From: a bacterium | GTDB lineage: Bacteria; CBDUZB01; JAGLHV01 | Direction: 5' to 3' | Assembly: GCA_023143305.1 (NCBI GenBank) | Contig: JAGLHV010000008.1 | Location: forward strand, 1-13,803 | Length of the DNA stretch: 13,803 bases | Shown here: positions 1 through 7,867 of the stretch, piece after piece | How positions within the stretch are numbered: position 1 is the first letter of the stretch | How the letters are laid out: each line of letters begins with the position of its first letter | The notes under the pieces: model-generated | Database searches by the model: none | Seen by the model: the letters and a program-made list of their open reading frames with translations, nothing else | What the model was told of the DNA's origin: nothing | Position numbers and translations under genes: made by a program

Positions 1-1667
1 AAAATGCAAATTCTATTCCTTCCCATTTTTTTTGCCTGATATAAAGCAACGTCGGAACATTCGAATAATTTTTCCGCAGAAACAATCCTGGGCTGGGGAA
101 GCAAAGTTACACCTATACTTATAGTAATTCTTTTTTCTACTTTGGGAAATTTAGTGTCTTCAACACTTTTTCGTAATTTATTCACCATCTTCGATAAATT
201 AACCTCACTCACCGAAGGAATAATAACACAAAATTCATCACCTCCGAAACGGGCTAAAATATCTGTTTTTCTAAAGGAACTTTTCATAATGTCCGAAATT
301 TTTTTTAAAACAACATTTCCTGTTTTATGCCCGTAAGTATCATTGATACTTTTAAAATGGTCCACATCGAAAATTACAAAAGAAAAATTAGTTTTGTATC
401 TGGACATCTTTTCAAATTCATTTTTAATTGCACCTTGAAAATAACGATATGTATACAATCCGGTAAGTTCATCGGTAATGGCCTGTTTTTTTAAATATTC
501 GTGTTCTAACAATAAAGCAGCGGATTTACAAAAATTTATAGTCAAATATAATACCGGCAATACCAACAAAGGGGCAAAAAAATCTCCCCATAAATTATAA
601 ATGAACATTTTGCCGGCAATAAATTTCAAAACAAATATCTCTAAAAAAAGAAACCCCGCTCCCATCGGGAGATTAAGCCTATAAACAAATATTGCGGTCA
701 TAACACTTAAAATTAATAACATAAAAAAATTAAAAACAGCAGGAATTTCTCTTATAAAATTTTCTTCCATTAACATAAGCACTTGATTAGCTAAACCTAC
801 AACTCCGGGTATTAATCCCAATGGGGTAAGAGCAATATCATGGAACGCCTCACTAAACGCTCCGACCAATACTATTTTATCTTTAAACACCTCAGGTGAA
901 AAAGTTTCCTTAAGCACTTTGTACACAGGAATAACTTTAAATCTTTCCTCCCCGGCAATATAATTCACCAAGATTGTACCGTCATTTCTAACCGGAATCT
1001 GAATTTTTTTAGCTGGGGAAAAAGCTTCAATCTTCGTTGAACCAGTCCATTTTATATTTTCAAAGGGCACATTAAAATAAGCACAAACCAACTTTAATCC
1101 AAGAGAATAATTAACTACATCCTGTGTTTCATCAAAAAAAAGTAATCGGGACCGGCGAACACAAAGATCTATATCCCTGGGATTATTAATGATCCCATAT
1201 CCCAGAGCAGATTTTAAAAACATTTCATAAGGAAGCAGATAATCAGGATACTGAAAATAAGCACAGAGAAGCACCTTTCCGGAATTTTTTAAAGAATAAA
1301 TAAAAGACAAATCAGTTTTAACATCCTGACTTCTACCCAAAAACGCAATATCCATACCAATTACTTTAGGATGATACTGATTTATTTTATTTATTAACCG
1401 GGCATAAACATCTCGTGACCAGGGCCAGCGTTTTCCTATGATTTTATTCGATTGATCATCTATGGAAACTAAAACAATATTTTTAATCTGTGGACCGGGA
1501 ATCCTTTTTTTATATGTTACCTTGCAAAAATAATCATTTACCTTAAATTTTAATATATTAAAAGAAGGAATGCGGATAAAAAAGGTTGAATACATTACAG
1601 CAAGGAAAACACTAATAAGTATTGCCCTTTTTAAAGTCGATTTAAACCAGAATTGCAATGAATACAT
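1..1667 (-). CDS. CHASE2-domain diguanylate cyclase (GGDEF), 3' end cut by window edge
   Basis: I translated this frame by hand; it is open from an ATG at 1667 to the window edge (555 residues). It would make cyclic di-GMP from two GTP at the inner membrane in response to a periplasmic signal. Seen: an N-terminal membrane segment (about residues 16-33), then a CHASE2 sensor with SIDDQS (68-73) and WPWSR (81-85) and a later DKIVLVG stretch. Three membrane segments follow (about 309-329, 334-351, 359-380), then a GGDEF domain starting at ITDELTG (397-403). The catalytic motif is a perfect GGDEF at 475-479 (bases 231-245). RKTD five residues before it is a canonical inhibitory I-site, so product feedback is expected. 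The C-terminal DVALYQAKKMGRNR is present, so only the extreme end should be missing. It starts 34 bases after the TPR/peptidase gene, with AAAGG upstream, and is probably co-transcribed. No EAL domain is visible. Confidence 0.93.
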   Translation of the reverse strand, partial: MYSLQFWFKSTLKRAILISVFLAVMYSTFFIRIPSFNILKFKVNDYFCKVTYKKRIPGPQIKNIVLVSIDDQSNKIIGKRWPWSRDVYARLINKINQYHPKVIGMDIAFLGRSQDVKTDLSFIYSLKNSGKVLLCAYFQYPDYLLPYEMFLKSALGYGIINNPRDIDLCVRRSRLLFFDETQDVVNYSLGLKLVCAYFNVPFENIKWTGSTKIEAFSPAKKIQIPVRNDGTILVNYIAGEERFKVIPVYKVLKETFSPEVFKDKIVLVGAFSEAFHDIALTPLGLIPGVVGLANQVLMLMEENFIREIPAVFNFFMLLILSVMTAIFVYRLNLPMGAGFLFLEIFVLKFIAGKMFIYNLWGDFFAPLLVLPVLYLTINFCKSAALLLEHEYLKKQAITDELTGLYTYRYFQGAIKNEFEKMSRYKTNFSFVIFDVDHFKSINDTYGHKTGNVVLKKISDIMKSSFRKTDILARFGGDEFCVIIPSVSEVNLSKMVNKLRKSVEDTKFPKVEKRITISIGVTLLPQPRIVSAEKLFECSDVALYQAKKMGRNRICI

Positions 1668-1701
1668 CTTCTCTACTTACCTTTCTAAGTCTATATATCC
1701 A

Positions 1702-3075
1702 CTAATCGTCATTTAAATAAAAATGCCATTCTTTTTCTAATGTTTTAAGATCTTTATAAAAACTTTTTTTTAAGGACTTGTTAAATTTTTCCCCTTTTCC
1801 CAAACGTCCTAATAATTTATTAAAACAATGAAAGCCATATCTATCTACAAGATAACATACAAAAAGTTTGGATTCTAAATAAGCAACTTTGAGTTTGTTT
1901 ATATCATTTCTTTTGATAAATATATTTTCCAGCTTGAAAACAGGAATTGATTCTTTTCTTCTTAATTTATCTTTTAACCATTCTTCTTCTAAAGGGATTT
2001 TATCTTTCCGGGGTTCTTCAAACTGAGCAATTCCCTCATTTAACCAGATTGGAATATTTCCTTTGGTTATTTTATGTATCAAAGCATGTGTATATTCATG
2101 ATATAATACGCGCTCTAATAATTCATCGCTCTTAACTAAATCATTTTTTTTCACTCTTATTTTTCCATCATACATACCTAAAACCCAGTCCAGTTTATTT
2201 ATCAGTCTTTCAAATTGTTTAGAGGTATAAATAATTACAGTTATTGGAGCCTCCGGATATAACTTAAAATCCGACCCTATTTTATAACGGGCTTTATCAA
2301 GAATTCGCAAAACCCTCCAGGCATTTTCAGTGTCTTTGTATCCTTCAAATTTTACTTTAAAATATTTAATCTTGGCCGTATTAAATTTATTTTCAATCCG
2401 ATTTTCTCTTTCTGTTTTCATTATACGTTCTTGTAAAAACTCAAGATCCGGGTTTAAAATTAAAGCTTTTTCCCAATATTCAACTGCTTTTTGTAAATCA
2501 TCCCAGTAATAATATATTTCTCCTAAATACACATAAGCATTCCAATTTTTATCATCATAAAGAATTGCTTCCTCTAAAAGTCGGCAAGCAAAAGTAAACT
2601 TTTTTTTATCATATTGGATACTTGCTTTATTAGTCAAAACCGAAGAAAAATTTTTCTTAATTTGTTTACTATCAGGATCATATTTTAATGCTTCACGAAA
2701 ATAATTACAGCCTTGAATAATGTTTCCGGAAGAAAAATAAATTAAAGCATAATTATTGTAAAAAACCGCAATATTCTTTTTTAATAACTGATTATTTTTA
2801 TCTAATTCTAATGCTTTTTTATCATATTCAATGGCTTTATTCCAATTTTTATTTTCTGCATATTGAGTTGCAAGTTGATGATAGGCATAAATGAGTTTTT
2901 TTTTAATCTTGCGGCTTTGCGGATGTTTTTTTAATTTAGATTCAAAACTACTAACTGTTTCTTCATGTTTTTTTTGACAACCATATTCAAAGCCATCCAT
3001 CTTATCACGGGAAAAAAGAGGTAAAGAATTAAACAAAAACCATATCAACAAATTAATCAAAATATATTTTTTCAT
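1702..3075 (-). CDS. Exported TPR protein with peptidase-MA-like zinc metallopeptidase domain
   Basis: This is a 457-residue protein with a hydrophobic signal-like N-terminus (residues 4-21), so it is probably exported or anchored in the envelope. Residues about 60-211 form four TPR-like helical repeats, with NWNKAIEYDKKALEL and LQKAVEYWEKALILNP as the clearest units. The C-terminal half contains HEYTH (326-330) and a glutamate in WLNEGIAQ (E347), the HExxH...E zinc-ligand layout of gluzincins of the peptidase MA type. H326, E327, H330 and E347 are all present, so activity is plausible; the substrate is unknown. The ATG at 3075 has AAAAAGG six or seven bases upstream. It follows a terminator-like hairpin and a 313-base gap after frr, so it likely has its own promoter, but I find no convincing one. 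It probably shares a transcript with the GGDEF gene. The family assignment rests on motifs, not on a search. Confidence 0.85.
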   Translation of the reverse strand: MKKYILINLLIWFLFNSLPLFSRDKMDGFEYGCQKKHEETVSSFESKLKKHPQSRKIKKKLIYAYHQLATQYAENKNWNKAIEYDKKALELDKNNQLLKKNIAVFYNNYALIYFSSGNIIQGCNYFREALKYDPDSKQIKKNFSSVLTNKASIQYDKKKFTFACRLLEEAILYDDKNWNAYVYLGEIYYYWDDLQKAVEYWEKALILNPDLEFLQERIMKTERENRIENKFNTAKIKYFKVKFEGYKDTENAWRVLRILDKARYKIGSDFKLYPEAPITVIIYTSKQFERLINKLDWVLGMYDGKIRVKKNDLVKSDELLERVLYHEYTHALIHKITKGNIPIWLNEGIAQFEEPRKDKIPLEEEWLKDKLRRKESIPVFKLENIFIKRNDINKLKVAYLESKLFVCYLVDRYGFHCFNKLLGRLGKGEKFNKSLKKSFYKDLKTLEKEWHFYLNDD

Positions 3076-3136
3076 TTTTTGCCTTTTTAAAATTCAATTT
3101 TTTCCGCTTCATAAAATCCGAAATCACTTACCCCAA

Positions 3137-3170
3137 GACCCTTCGACTCCCTACGGTCGTCTCAGGATCA
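3137..3170. repeat. REP-like GC-rich imperfect palindrome
   Basis: A 34-base patch clearly richer in G+C than its AT-rich flanks. The outer arms GAcCCT and AGGaTC pair with one mismatch, and the inner arms CGAC (3144-3147) and GTCG (3156-3159) pair around an eight-base loop. The arrangement CCTTCGACTC...CTCAGGA resembles the short palindromic intergenic repeats common in many bacterial genomes (CCTTCGAC...CTCAGG type). Only one copy is seen here, so its repeat status is inferred from resemblance. Confidence 0.45.
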
Positions 3171-3241
3171 ATAAGACTAAATAAAAAACCGCTATATCTA
3201 AAATATTTTAATCGTTAAAGTTCCATGGCTTCCGTAAGAAC

Positions 3242-3290
3242 AAAATAAAAAAATCACAAATATATTTTTTCGACAATAATTCCTGTGATT
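3242..3290 (-). terminator. Probable intrinsic terminator after frr
   Basis: Read on the minus strand, AATCACA (3290-3284) pairs with TGTGATT (3258-3252) and is followed at once by a T-rich run (TTTTTATTTT). Part of the 25-base loop can pair further (AATTATT with AATATATT, one bulge). It lies about 100 bases past the frr stop, consistent with the end of the rpsB-tsf-pyrH-frr transcript. The stem is AT-rich, so its strength is uncertain. Confidence 0.45.
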
Positions 3291-3388
3291 CTTTTACAAA
3301 TCTTTACGCCTATCTCCAAAAAACTTACTTTTTTTCTGCTTTTAGATAAAGCGGTCTTTTAAATGTTTAAGCTTTTCACCAAAATCTT

Positions 3389-3946
3389 TTAAATTCCCAT
3401 TACCTCTTTTTCTTTACGAGCACCTATTTCATCAATTTTCTTAATGCTTTCATCTATTATTTTTTGAATATGTTCTTCTCCCTGAAACATATCATCTTCT
3501 GAAATTTGCTTTTTTTTCTCGGCTTTTTTTAAAACATCCATTTCTTCCCGTCTAATATTTCTTGCTGATACCCGATATTTTTCGCCTATCTTTTTTACTA
3601 TTTTTACTAACTCCATTCTCCGCTCCTGAGTCAAAGAAGGCATCACTAATCGAATAATTTTACCATCATTAACAGGTGTAATTCCCAAGTCAGATTTCTG
3701 AATCGATTTTTCAATTTCTTTAATTACAACTTTATCCCAGGGCTTTATTTCTATTGTCCTGGCTTCGGGAATAGAAACATTGGCCACTTGATTAATAGGA
3801 ACTAAAGAACCATAATATTCTACTTTTATATGTTCAATCAGTGCGAGTGATGCCCGGCCAGTTCTTAAGGAAGAAAGCTGATGCACTAACCCTTCTATAC
3901 TTCTTTTTATTTTCTCTTCCGTATTCTTATAAACTTCCTTAATCAC
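3389..3946 (-). CDS. frr: Ribosome recycling factor
   Basis: With EF-G, this cytoplasmic protein splits post-termination ribosomes so that they can start again. The product is 185 residues, the standard length, and matches the family throughout. LSSLRTGRAS (residues 25-33) lies in the long first helix, GSLVPINQVANVS and IKPWDKV form the small beta domain, and the C-terminal three-helix bundle contains ARNIRREEMD. The start is GTG at 3946, chosen because a near-perfect AAGGAGGTG (3955-3963) lies eight bases upstream and because MIKEVY fits the usual N-terminus. It is the last gene of rpsB-tsf-pyrH-frr, a very common bacterial order, with 44 bases separating it from pyrH. The often-following uppS/cdsA genes are not here. 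Confidence 0.98.
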   Translation of the reverse strand: MIKEVYKNTEEKIKRSIEGLVHQLSSLRTGRASLALIEHIKVEYYGSLVPINQVANVSIPEARTIEIKPWDKVVIKEIEKSIQKSDLGITPVNDGKIIRLVMPSLTQERRMELVKIVKKIGEKYRVSARNIRREEMDVLKKAEKKKQISEDDMFQGEEHIQKIIDESIKKIDEIGARKEKEVMGI

Positions 3947-3954
3947 TATACTTT

Positions 3955-3963
3955 CACCTCCTT
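3955..3963 (-). promoter_or_regulatory. Strong Shine-Dalgarno for frr, fixes its GTG start
   Basis: Minus-strand AAGGAGGTG is close to a full anti-16S match and sits eight bases before the GTG at 3946. Confidence 0.85.
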
Positions 3964-3990
3964 ATCTTCTTAAAATGAAATATAAAAAAC

Positions 3991-4701
3991 TTATTTAATA
4001 ACTGTTCCTACTTTTTCTCCCAAAATCGCTTTCTTAATATTGTCTTTTTTGTTGAGGTTAAAAACAATTATTGGCATTTTGTTTTCCATACATAAAGAAA
4101 ACGCTGTAATATCCATAATTTTAAGTCTTTTTTGAATTGCTTCCAAATAAGATATTTTTTTAAATTTTTTTGCAGAAGGATTTACTCGAGGATCTTCGGT
4201 ATAAACTCCATCAACATTTGTAGCTTTCAATATAATATCAGCTTTTATCTCAATCGCTTTTAAAACTGCAGCAGTATCGGTAGTAAAATAGGGATTTCCT
4301 GTTCCTGCAGCAAAAATAACTATCCGCCCTTTTTCTAAATGCCTAATCGCTCTCCGACGAATATATGGTTCTGCAAGTTTTTGCATTTCTATATTCGTTT
4401 GTAATCGCGTATCAATGTTATGTGATTCTAAAACATTCTGTACAGCAAGAGCATTAATTACAGTAGCCAACATTCCCATATAATCCGCATTTACTCTATC
4501 AAAACCTCGGGCAGTAGCACTCATCCCTCGCCAAATATTCCCCCCCCCAATTACTATTCCTATTTGGATGGGAAATTTTCTAATTTTTTTAATTTGTTTT
4601 ACAATACTATTTACTTTAGAAGAATTTATACCATATCCAGTTTCTCCTGCTAAAGATTCTCCACTCAACTTAAGAAGAATTCTTTTATATTTATATTCCA
4701 T
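3991..4701 (-). CDS. pyrH: UMP kinase
   Basis: Phosphorylates UMP to UDP with ATP, the step committing UMP to pyrimidine nucleotides; the bacterial enzyme is a cytoplasmic hexamer of the amino-acid-kinase fold, unlike eukaryotic UMP/CMP kinases. Diagnostic features: KLSGESL (11-17), IGGGNIWRG (51-59), [16 protein letters not shown] (71-86), [13 protein letters not shown] (133-145) for the UMP and allosteric region, and [11 protein letters not shown] (161-171) for nucleotide binding. At 236 residues it has the usual length. The ATG at 4701 has GAGGT four bases upstream. It lies 38 bases after tsf and 44 before frr in the standard rpsB-tsf-pyrH-frr order. Nothing catalytic looks missing. Confidence 0.98.
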   Translation of the reverse strand: MEYKYKRILLKLSGESLAGETGYGINSSKVNSIVKQIKKIRKFPIQIGIVIGGGNIWRGMSATARGFDRVNADYMGMLATVINALAVQNVLESHNIDTRLQTNIEMQKLAEPYIRRRAIRHLEKGRIVIFAAGTGNPYFTTDTAAVLKAIEIKADIILKATNVDGVYTEDPRVNPSAKKFKKISYLEAIQKRLKIMDITAFSLCMENKMPIIVFNLNKKDNIKKAILGEKVGTVIK

Positions 4702-4739
4702 TTTACCTCGTTATTTTTAGACTTAATAATATTTAAAAA

Positions 4740-5339
4740 TTACTCTTCTCCTATCTTAAATCTTACATAACGTCTGATGGTAATGTTTTCTCCTAATTTA
4801 GAAACATATTGATTAATTAAATCACTTATTTTTATTTTCGGGTCTTTTATAAAAGCTTGTTCCAGAAGGCATATTTCGTTAAAATATTTTTTAATTTTTC
4901 CTTCCAATACTTTATTTAATATTTTTTCAGGTTTTCCTTCCTGAAGGTTCTGTGTTTTATAAATTTCTTTTTCTCTCTTTATTATTTCCTCCGGGACATC
5001 TTCGATACTCTTCCATAAAGGATTTGCAGCAGCAATTTGCATTGCAATATCTTTTCCTAATTGATTAAATTCTTCAGTGCGGGCTACAAAATCAGTTTCG
5101 CAATTCAGTTCCATCATTACTCCCAACTTACTTCCCATATGTACATAAGTAAAAACAATCCCTTCGGCAGCACGTCTCCCGGCTTTTTTAATTGCTTTTG
5201 CTTTGCCTTTTTCTCTTAAAACATCTGTTGCCTTATCTATATCACCCTTGGTTTCAACCAAAGCTTCTTTACAATCCATTATTCCAACACCGGTCTTTTC
5301 GCGTAATTGTTGTACTAATCCCGAATTTATCTTCTGCAC
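4740..5339 (-). CDS. tsf: Elongation factor Ts, short form
   Basis: Nucleotide exchange factor for EF-Tu: it releases GDP so EF-Tu can rebind GTP and aminoacyl-tRNA. Residues 1-45 are the UBA-like N-terminal domain (LREKTGVGIMDCKEAL), followed by the core motif ELNCETDFVAR that contacts EF-Tu. The protein has 199 residues against about 280 in E. coli, so it has a single compact core like the short Thermus-type EF-Ts; this is an established variant, not a truncation. The start is GTG at 5339, one base from the rpsB stop, with a G-rich ribosome site (GAGGGGG) inside the end of rpsB. This tight junction suggests translational coupling with rpsB. Confidence 0.97.
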   Translation of the reverse strand: MQKINSGLVQQLREKTGVGIMDCKEALVETKGDIDKATDVLREKGKAKAIKKAGRRAAEGIVFTYVHMGSKLGVMMELNCETDFVARTEEFNQLGKDIAMQIAAANPLWKSIEDVPEEIIKREKEIYKTQNLQEGKPEKILNKVLEGKIKKYFNEICLLEQAFIKDPKIKISDLINQYVSKLGENITIRRYVRFKIGEE

Positions 5340-5340
5340 T

Positions 5341-6117
5341 TCACTTATCCCCCTCTATGTTTATTTCCTCTTTTTTTTCCTCTTTTCCATTTTCTTTGTT
5401 TTCATTGTTTTTATCTTCTTCTATTTTTTTATTACGAATTTGAGCGCCTTCAATCACAGCATCGGCAATAATAGAAACAATTAATCTAATTGACCTTATA
5501 GCATCGTCATTCCCGGGAATTATATAATCAATTTTATCCGGATCACAATTTGAATCCACCAGAGCAATCACTGGAATCCCTAATTTCCTTCCCTCTGCTA
5601 CTGCTGTTGATTCATGATTAGGATCTATTACGAAAATGGCCTCCGGTACTTTTTCCATGTCTTTAATACCAGCCAGACTTCTTTCTAACTTTAATCTTTC
5701 TTTATCGATACCGATTTTTTCTTTTTTCGAAAGCAAATCAACAGTCCCTTCCAATTTCATTTTTTCTATGTCTTTAAATCTCTTAATGTTTTTTTTAATT
5801 GTTACAAAATTAGTAAGCATTCCTCCCAACCATCTTTGATTAGCATAAAACATTCCACAGCGTTGCGCTTCTGCAACAACTGATTCTCTAGCCTGTTTTT
5901 TAGTCCCAATAAACAAAATTAGTTTATTCTCCATTGATAAATCTCTAATAAATTTATATACTTTTTTTAATTCTTTAACTGTTTTTTGCAAATCTATAAT
6001 ATGAATATTATTCCTTTCCCCAAAAATATACTTTGCCATTTTAGGATTCCATCGTTTAGTTTGATGCCCGAAATGAACCCCTGCTTCCAACAGTTGCTTC
6101 ATTGAAACAATTGACAT
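5341..6117 (-). CDS. rpsB: 30S ribosomal protein S2
   Basis: A component of the small ribosomal subunit needed for S1 binding and initiation in bacteria. Family motifs are clear: [19 protein letters not shown] near the N-terminus, [28 protein letters not shown], and [27 protein letters not shown] in the core. At 258 residues it exceeds E. coli S2 (241) by a low-complexity Lys/Glu/Asn tail of about 30 residues after IRNKK. The ATG at 6117 is supported by GGAGGAGAT directly upstream; a second in-frame ATG (M6) has no better site. It overlaps nothing and is followed by tsf after one base. The 132-base leader could carry control, as S2 represses its own operon in E. coli, but no conserved leader structure is recognised. 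Confidence 0.98.
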   Translation of the reverse strand: MSIVSMKQLLEAGVHFGHQTKRWNPKMAKYIFGERNNIHIIDLQKTVKELKKVYKFIRDLSMENKLILFIGTKKQARESVVAEAQRCGMFYANQRWLGGMLTNFVTIKKNIKRFKDIEKMKLEGTVDLLSKKEKIGIDKERLKLERSLAGIKDMEKVPEAIFVIDPNHESTAVAEGRKLGIPVIALVDSNCDPDKIDYIIPGNDDAIRSIRLIVSIIADAVIEGAQIRNKKIEEDKNNENKENGKEEKKEEINIEGDK

Positions 6118-6183
6118 ATCTCCTCCGCTATTTTAAAAAAATATTTTAATTTTTCAAAAACAATAATTACCTACTTGCTTATT

Positions 6184-6189
6184 ATTATA
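6184..6189 (-). promoter_or_regulatory. Possible -10 box upstream of rpsB
   Basis: Minus-strand TATAAT lies 66 bases before the rpsB start, in the 132-base gap after the small orphan gene. No TTGACA-like -35 box lies at 16-18 bases, so this is only a weak candidate in AT-rich sequence. Confidence 0.22.
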
Positions 6190-6249
6190 TCTATCCAACT
6201 TTATCTTTACCTTTCCTGGGTAAAAACAAGTATATTAAAAAAACTAAAA

Positions 6250-6570
6250 TCACATTGGTTCATATTTGCAATTTTTACTAATCGAGTTTTTTAAAGTTCT
6301 ATTATTTTTTCGTAAACGTGCTTCAACTTTATGAAAACCTTCAATATAATCATTCCAATCATACCACCAGAAACCTTCTGCCGCACGACAAGACATCCAG
6401 CCCCCTCCATCAATACAAACCTCCACAATATCACCCACACTTGCTCCAACCTTGACAGTATAATCATTATTACAAATAACTTCATTATCCAAGGGAAAAT
6501 CAATAATTACATAATGACGTTTTGGTGTGATTCCTTTACTTCTACTTTTTTTAACATTCTTCTTTTTCAA
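6250..6570 (-). CDS. Small orphan protein with Ig-like look, between rplA and rpsB
   Basis: I do not recognise a named family with certainty. The 106 residues begin with a strongly basic segment (MKKKNVKKSRSKGITPKR, 1-18). They then show alternating beta-strand-like blocks: HYVIIDFPLDNEVI (19-32), YTVKVGAS (37-44), VEVCIDGGGWMSCR (49-62), GFWWYDWNDY (66-75) and FHKVEARLRK (79-88). The strand pattern with an IDGGGW turn resembles compact Ig-like beta-sandwich domains; this is inference. There is no signal peptide or membrane segment, so it is probably cytoplasmic. Cysteines are at 33, 52, 61 and 101. The TTG start at 6570 is backed by AGGAGGG (6578-6584) seven bases upstream. It is real by ribosome site, composition and continuous frame. 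It sits 82 bases after rplA, behind a hairpin, and 132 before rpsB. Confidence 0.75.
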   Translation of the reverse strand: MKKKNVKKSRSKGITPKRHYVIIDFPLDNEVICNNDYTVKVGASVGDIVEVCIDGGGWMSCRAAEGFWWYDWNDYIEGFHKVEARLRKNNRTLKNSISKNCKYEPM

Positions 6571-6577
6571 TCTTTAT

Positions 6578-6584
6578 CCCTCCT
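6578..6584 (-). promoter_or_regulatory. Shine-Dalgarno for the TTG-started orphan gene
   Basis: Minus-strand AGGAGGG sits seven bases before the TTG at 6570. It supports both the reality of the gene and its unusual start codon. Confidence 0.75.
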
Positions 6585-6599
6585 AAAAATTACAAAAAG

Positions 6600-6639
6600 A
6601 ATTAAAAATAATAATAGTTTTTTTTATATAAAAACTATT
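6600..6639 (-). terminator. AU-rich hairpin after rplA, terminator or attenuator candidate
   Basis: On the minus strand AATAGTTTTT (6639-6630) and AAAAACTATT (6622-6613) form a 10-pair stem with a seven-base loop. ATTATTTTTAATT follows. It starts 13 bases after the rplA stop and may end or attenuate the secE-nusG-rplK-rplA message before the orphan gene. The single G-C pair makes it weak thermodynamically. Confidence 0.4.
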
Positions 6640-6652
6640 CCCATTAATACTT

Positions 6653-7345
6653 TTAGGAAAATTTTTGAGTAGAATCAATTTTTATACCAGAGCCCATAGT
6701 AGAAGAAATACTAATACTTTTTAAATATTGCCCTTTAGCCGCAGATGGTTTCAATTTAATAATGGTTTTAATCAAAGCAATAATATTCTCACGGAGTTTC
6801 TGTTCAGGGAAAGAAACTTTACCGACTCCCGCATGAATAATCCCATAACTATCTACCTTGAACTCTATTTTTCCCGCTTTAATTTCTTTTACGGCTTTAC
6901 CTACATCCAAAGTTGCTGTACCTAATTTAGGACTGGGCATAAGTCCTCGCGGACCTAATATTTTCCCCAATTTACTTAAATCCTTCATCATATCAGGGGT
7001 AGATACAATTACATCAAAACCAAGCCATCCTCCGGATATTTTATCAATTAATTCCTTTTCCCCAACATAATCCGCACCAGAAGCTTCAGCTTCTTTTAAT
7101 TTTTCTCCTTTAGCCAAAACCAAAACCTTTTTCGTTTTTCCCGTTCCATGGGGAAGGACCACTGTCCCTTTTACGTTTTGATCGGTTTGTTTAGGATTTA
7201 CTCCCAATTTTAAGGATATTTCCACTGTTTCATCAAATTTAGCCTTGGTCGTTTTCTTTATTAATTGACATGCTTCTTCCAAAAGATACATTTTCTCTTT
7301 TTCTACTAAACTTTCCTTTTCTTTACTCTTTTTATCTGGCTTCAT
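6653..7345 (-). CDS. rplA: 50S ribosomal protein L1
   Basis: Forms the mobile L1 stalk of the large subunit near the E site, and in many bacteria represses its own operon by binding mRNA. The product has 230 residues, close to the usual length of about 230. Motifs: AKFDETVEISLKLGVNPKQ, then NVKGTVVLPHGTGK in domain I, KILGPRGLMPSPKLGT in domain II, and the C-terminal STMGSGIKID that closes domain I. The N-terminus before MYLLEEA is short and made almost only of Lys, Glu and Ser. The ATG at 7345 has GGGGAG six bases upstream. It follows rplK by 20 bases. What comes next is unusual: instead of rplJ-rplL there is a hairpin and an orphan gene. Confidence 0.98.
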   Translation of the reverse strand: MKPDKKSKEKESLVEKEKMYLLEEACQLIKKTTKAKFDETVEISLKLGVNPKQTDQNVKGTVVLPHGTGKTKKVLVLAKGEKLKEAEASGADYVGEKELIDKISGGWLGFDVIVSTPDMMKDLSKLGKILGPRGLMPSPKLGTATLDVGKAVKEIKAGKIEFKVDSYGIIHAGVGKVSFPEQKLRENIIALIKTIIKLKPSAAKGQYLKSISISSTMGSGIKIDSTQKFS

Positions 7346-7365
7346 TTGTTTCTCCCCAAAAAAAA

Positions 7366-7794
7366 TTAATTTTCAATTTGTATTCCCATACTTCTCGCTG
7401 TTCCTTCAATCATTTTTACTGCAGATTCTATTTTATCCGCATTTAAATCAGGCATTTTTTGCCTGGCAATTTCTTCTGCTTGCTGGTGAGAAATTTTACC
7501 AATTTTGTTTTTATTCGGTTCTCCGGAAGCTTTAGCCAAACCTGCAGCTTTTTTCAGTAAAGCTGCCACAGGAGGCACTTTAGTAATGAAAATAAAAGAT
7601 CTGTCGTCATATACTGTGATTACCACAGGAATAAGCATTCCAGCTTCTTGATTTGCAGTACGACTATTAAATTGCTTACAAAAATCCATAATGTTTACGC
7701 CATGTTGACCTAAAGCCGGCCCAATAGGAGGAGCAGGATTTGCACTTCCCGCTGGTATTTGCAATTTTATTAGTGTTTTTACTTTTTTAGCCAT
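7366..7794 (-). CDS. rplK: 50S ribosomal protein L11
   Basis: Binds the GTPase-associated region of 23S rRNA and supports EF-G, RF and stringent-response (RelA) function. At 142 residues it has the normal length. The N-terminal domain has [19 protein letters not shown] with the conserved proline pair, then [14 protein letters not shown]. The C-terminal RNA-binding domain has KTPP-like [15 protein letters not shown] and ends with [10 protein letters not shown]. The ATG at 7792-7794 is preceded by AAGGAGC six bases upstream. The 73-base gap from nusG is almost pure A+T and contains an eight-pair AT-only hairpin (7825-7832 with 7840-7847), not the G+C-containing L1-binding structure known from some rplK leaders. 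Confidence 0.98.
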   Translation of the reverse strand: MAKKVKTLIKLQIPAGSANPAPPIGPALGQHGVNIMDFCKQFNSRTANQEAGMLIPVVITVYDDRSFIFITKVPPVAALLKKAAGLAKASGEPNKNKIGKISHQQAEEIARQKMPDLNADKIESAVKMIEGTARSMGIQIEN

Positions 7795-7867
7795 AACATT
7801 GCTCCTTATTTTTTATAATAAATTATAATTATATAATTCATAATTATTGTAGATAAAAAAATCTTAT

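Larger units (their letters stand above)
3076..3388. other. Gene-free stretch between frr and the TPR/peptidase gene
   Basis: No convincing ORF or structural RNA is visible on either strand in these 313 bases. It holds a terminator-like hairpin (3242-3290), a perfect 12-base palindrome TAAAATATTTTA (3199-3210) and a GC-richer imperfect palindrome (3137-3170). It must also contain the promoter of the TPR/peptidase gene, but no clear -35/-10 pair stands out. The best is TTAACG, 16 bases, then TATAGC on the minus strand, and it is weak. Confidence 0.6.

Noticed and set aside
6291..6672. Alternative frames on both strands over the orphan gene (70 codons minus, 113 codons plus)
   Set aside because: Only the TTG-started 106-residue frame has a ribosome site at the right distance and a protein-like composition.
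7795..7867. An L1-binding regulatory RNA structure in the rplK leader
   Set aside because: The only structure is an A/T-only hairpin (7825-7832 with 7840-7847). The G+C-containing internal loop that mimics the 23S L1 site is not seen.
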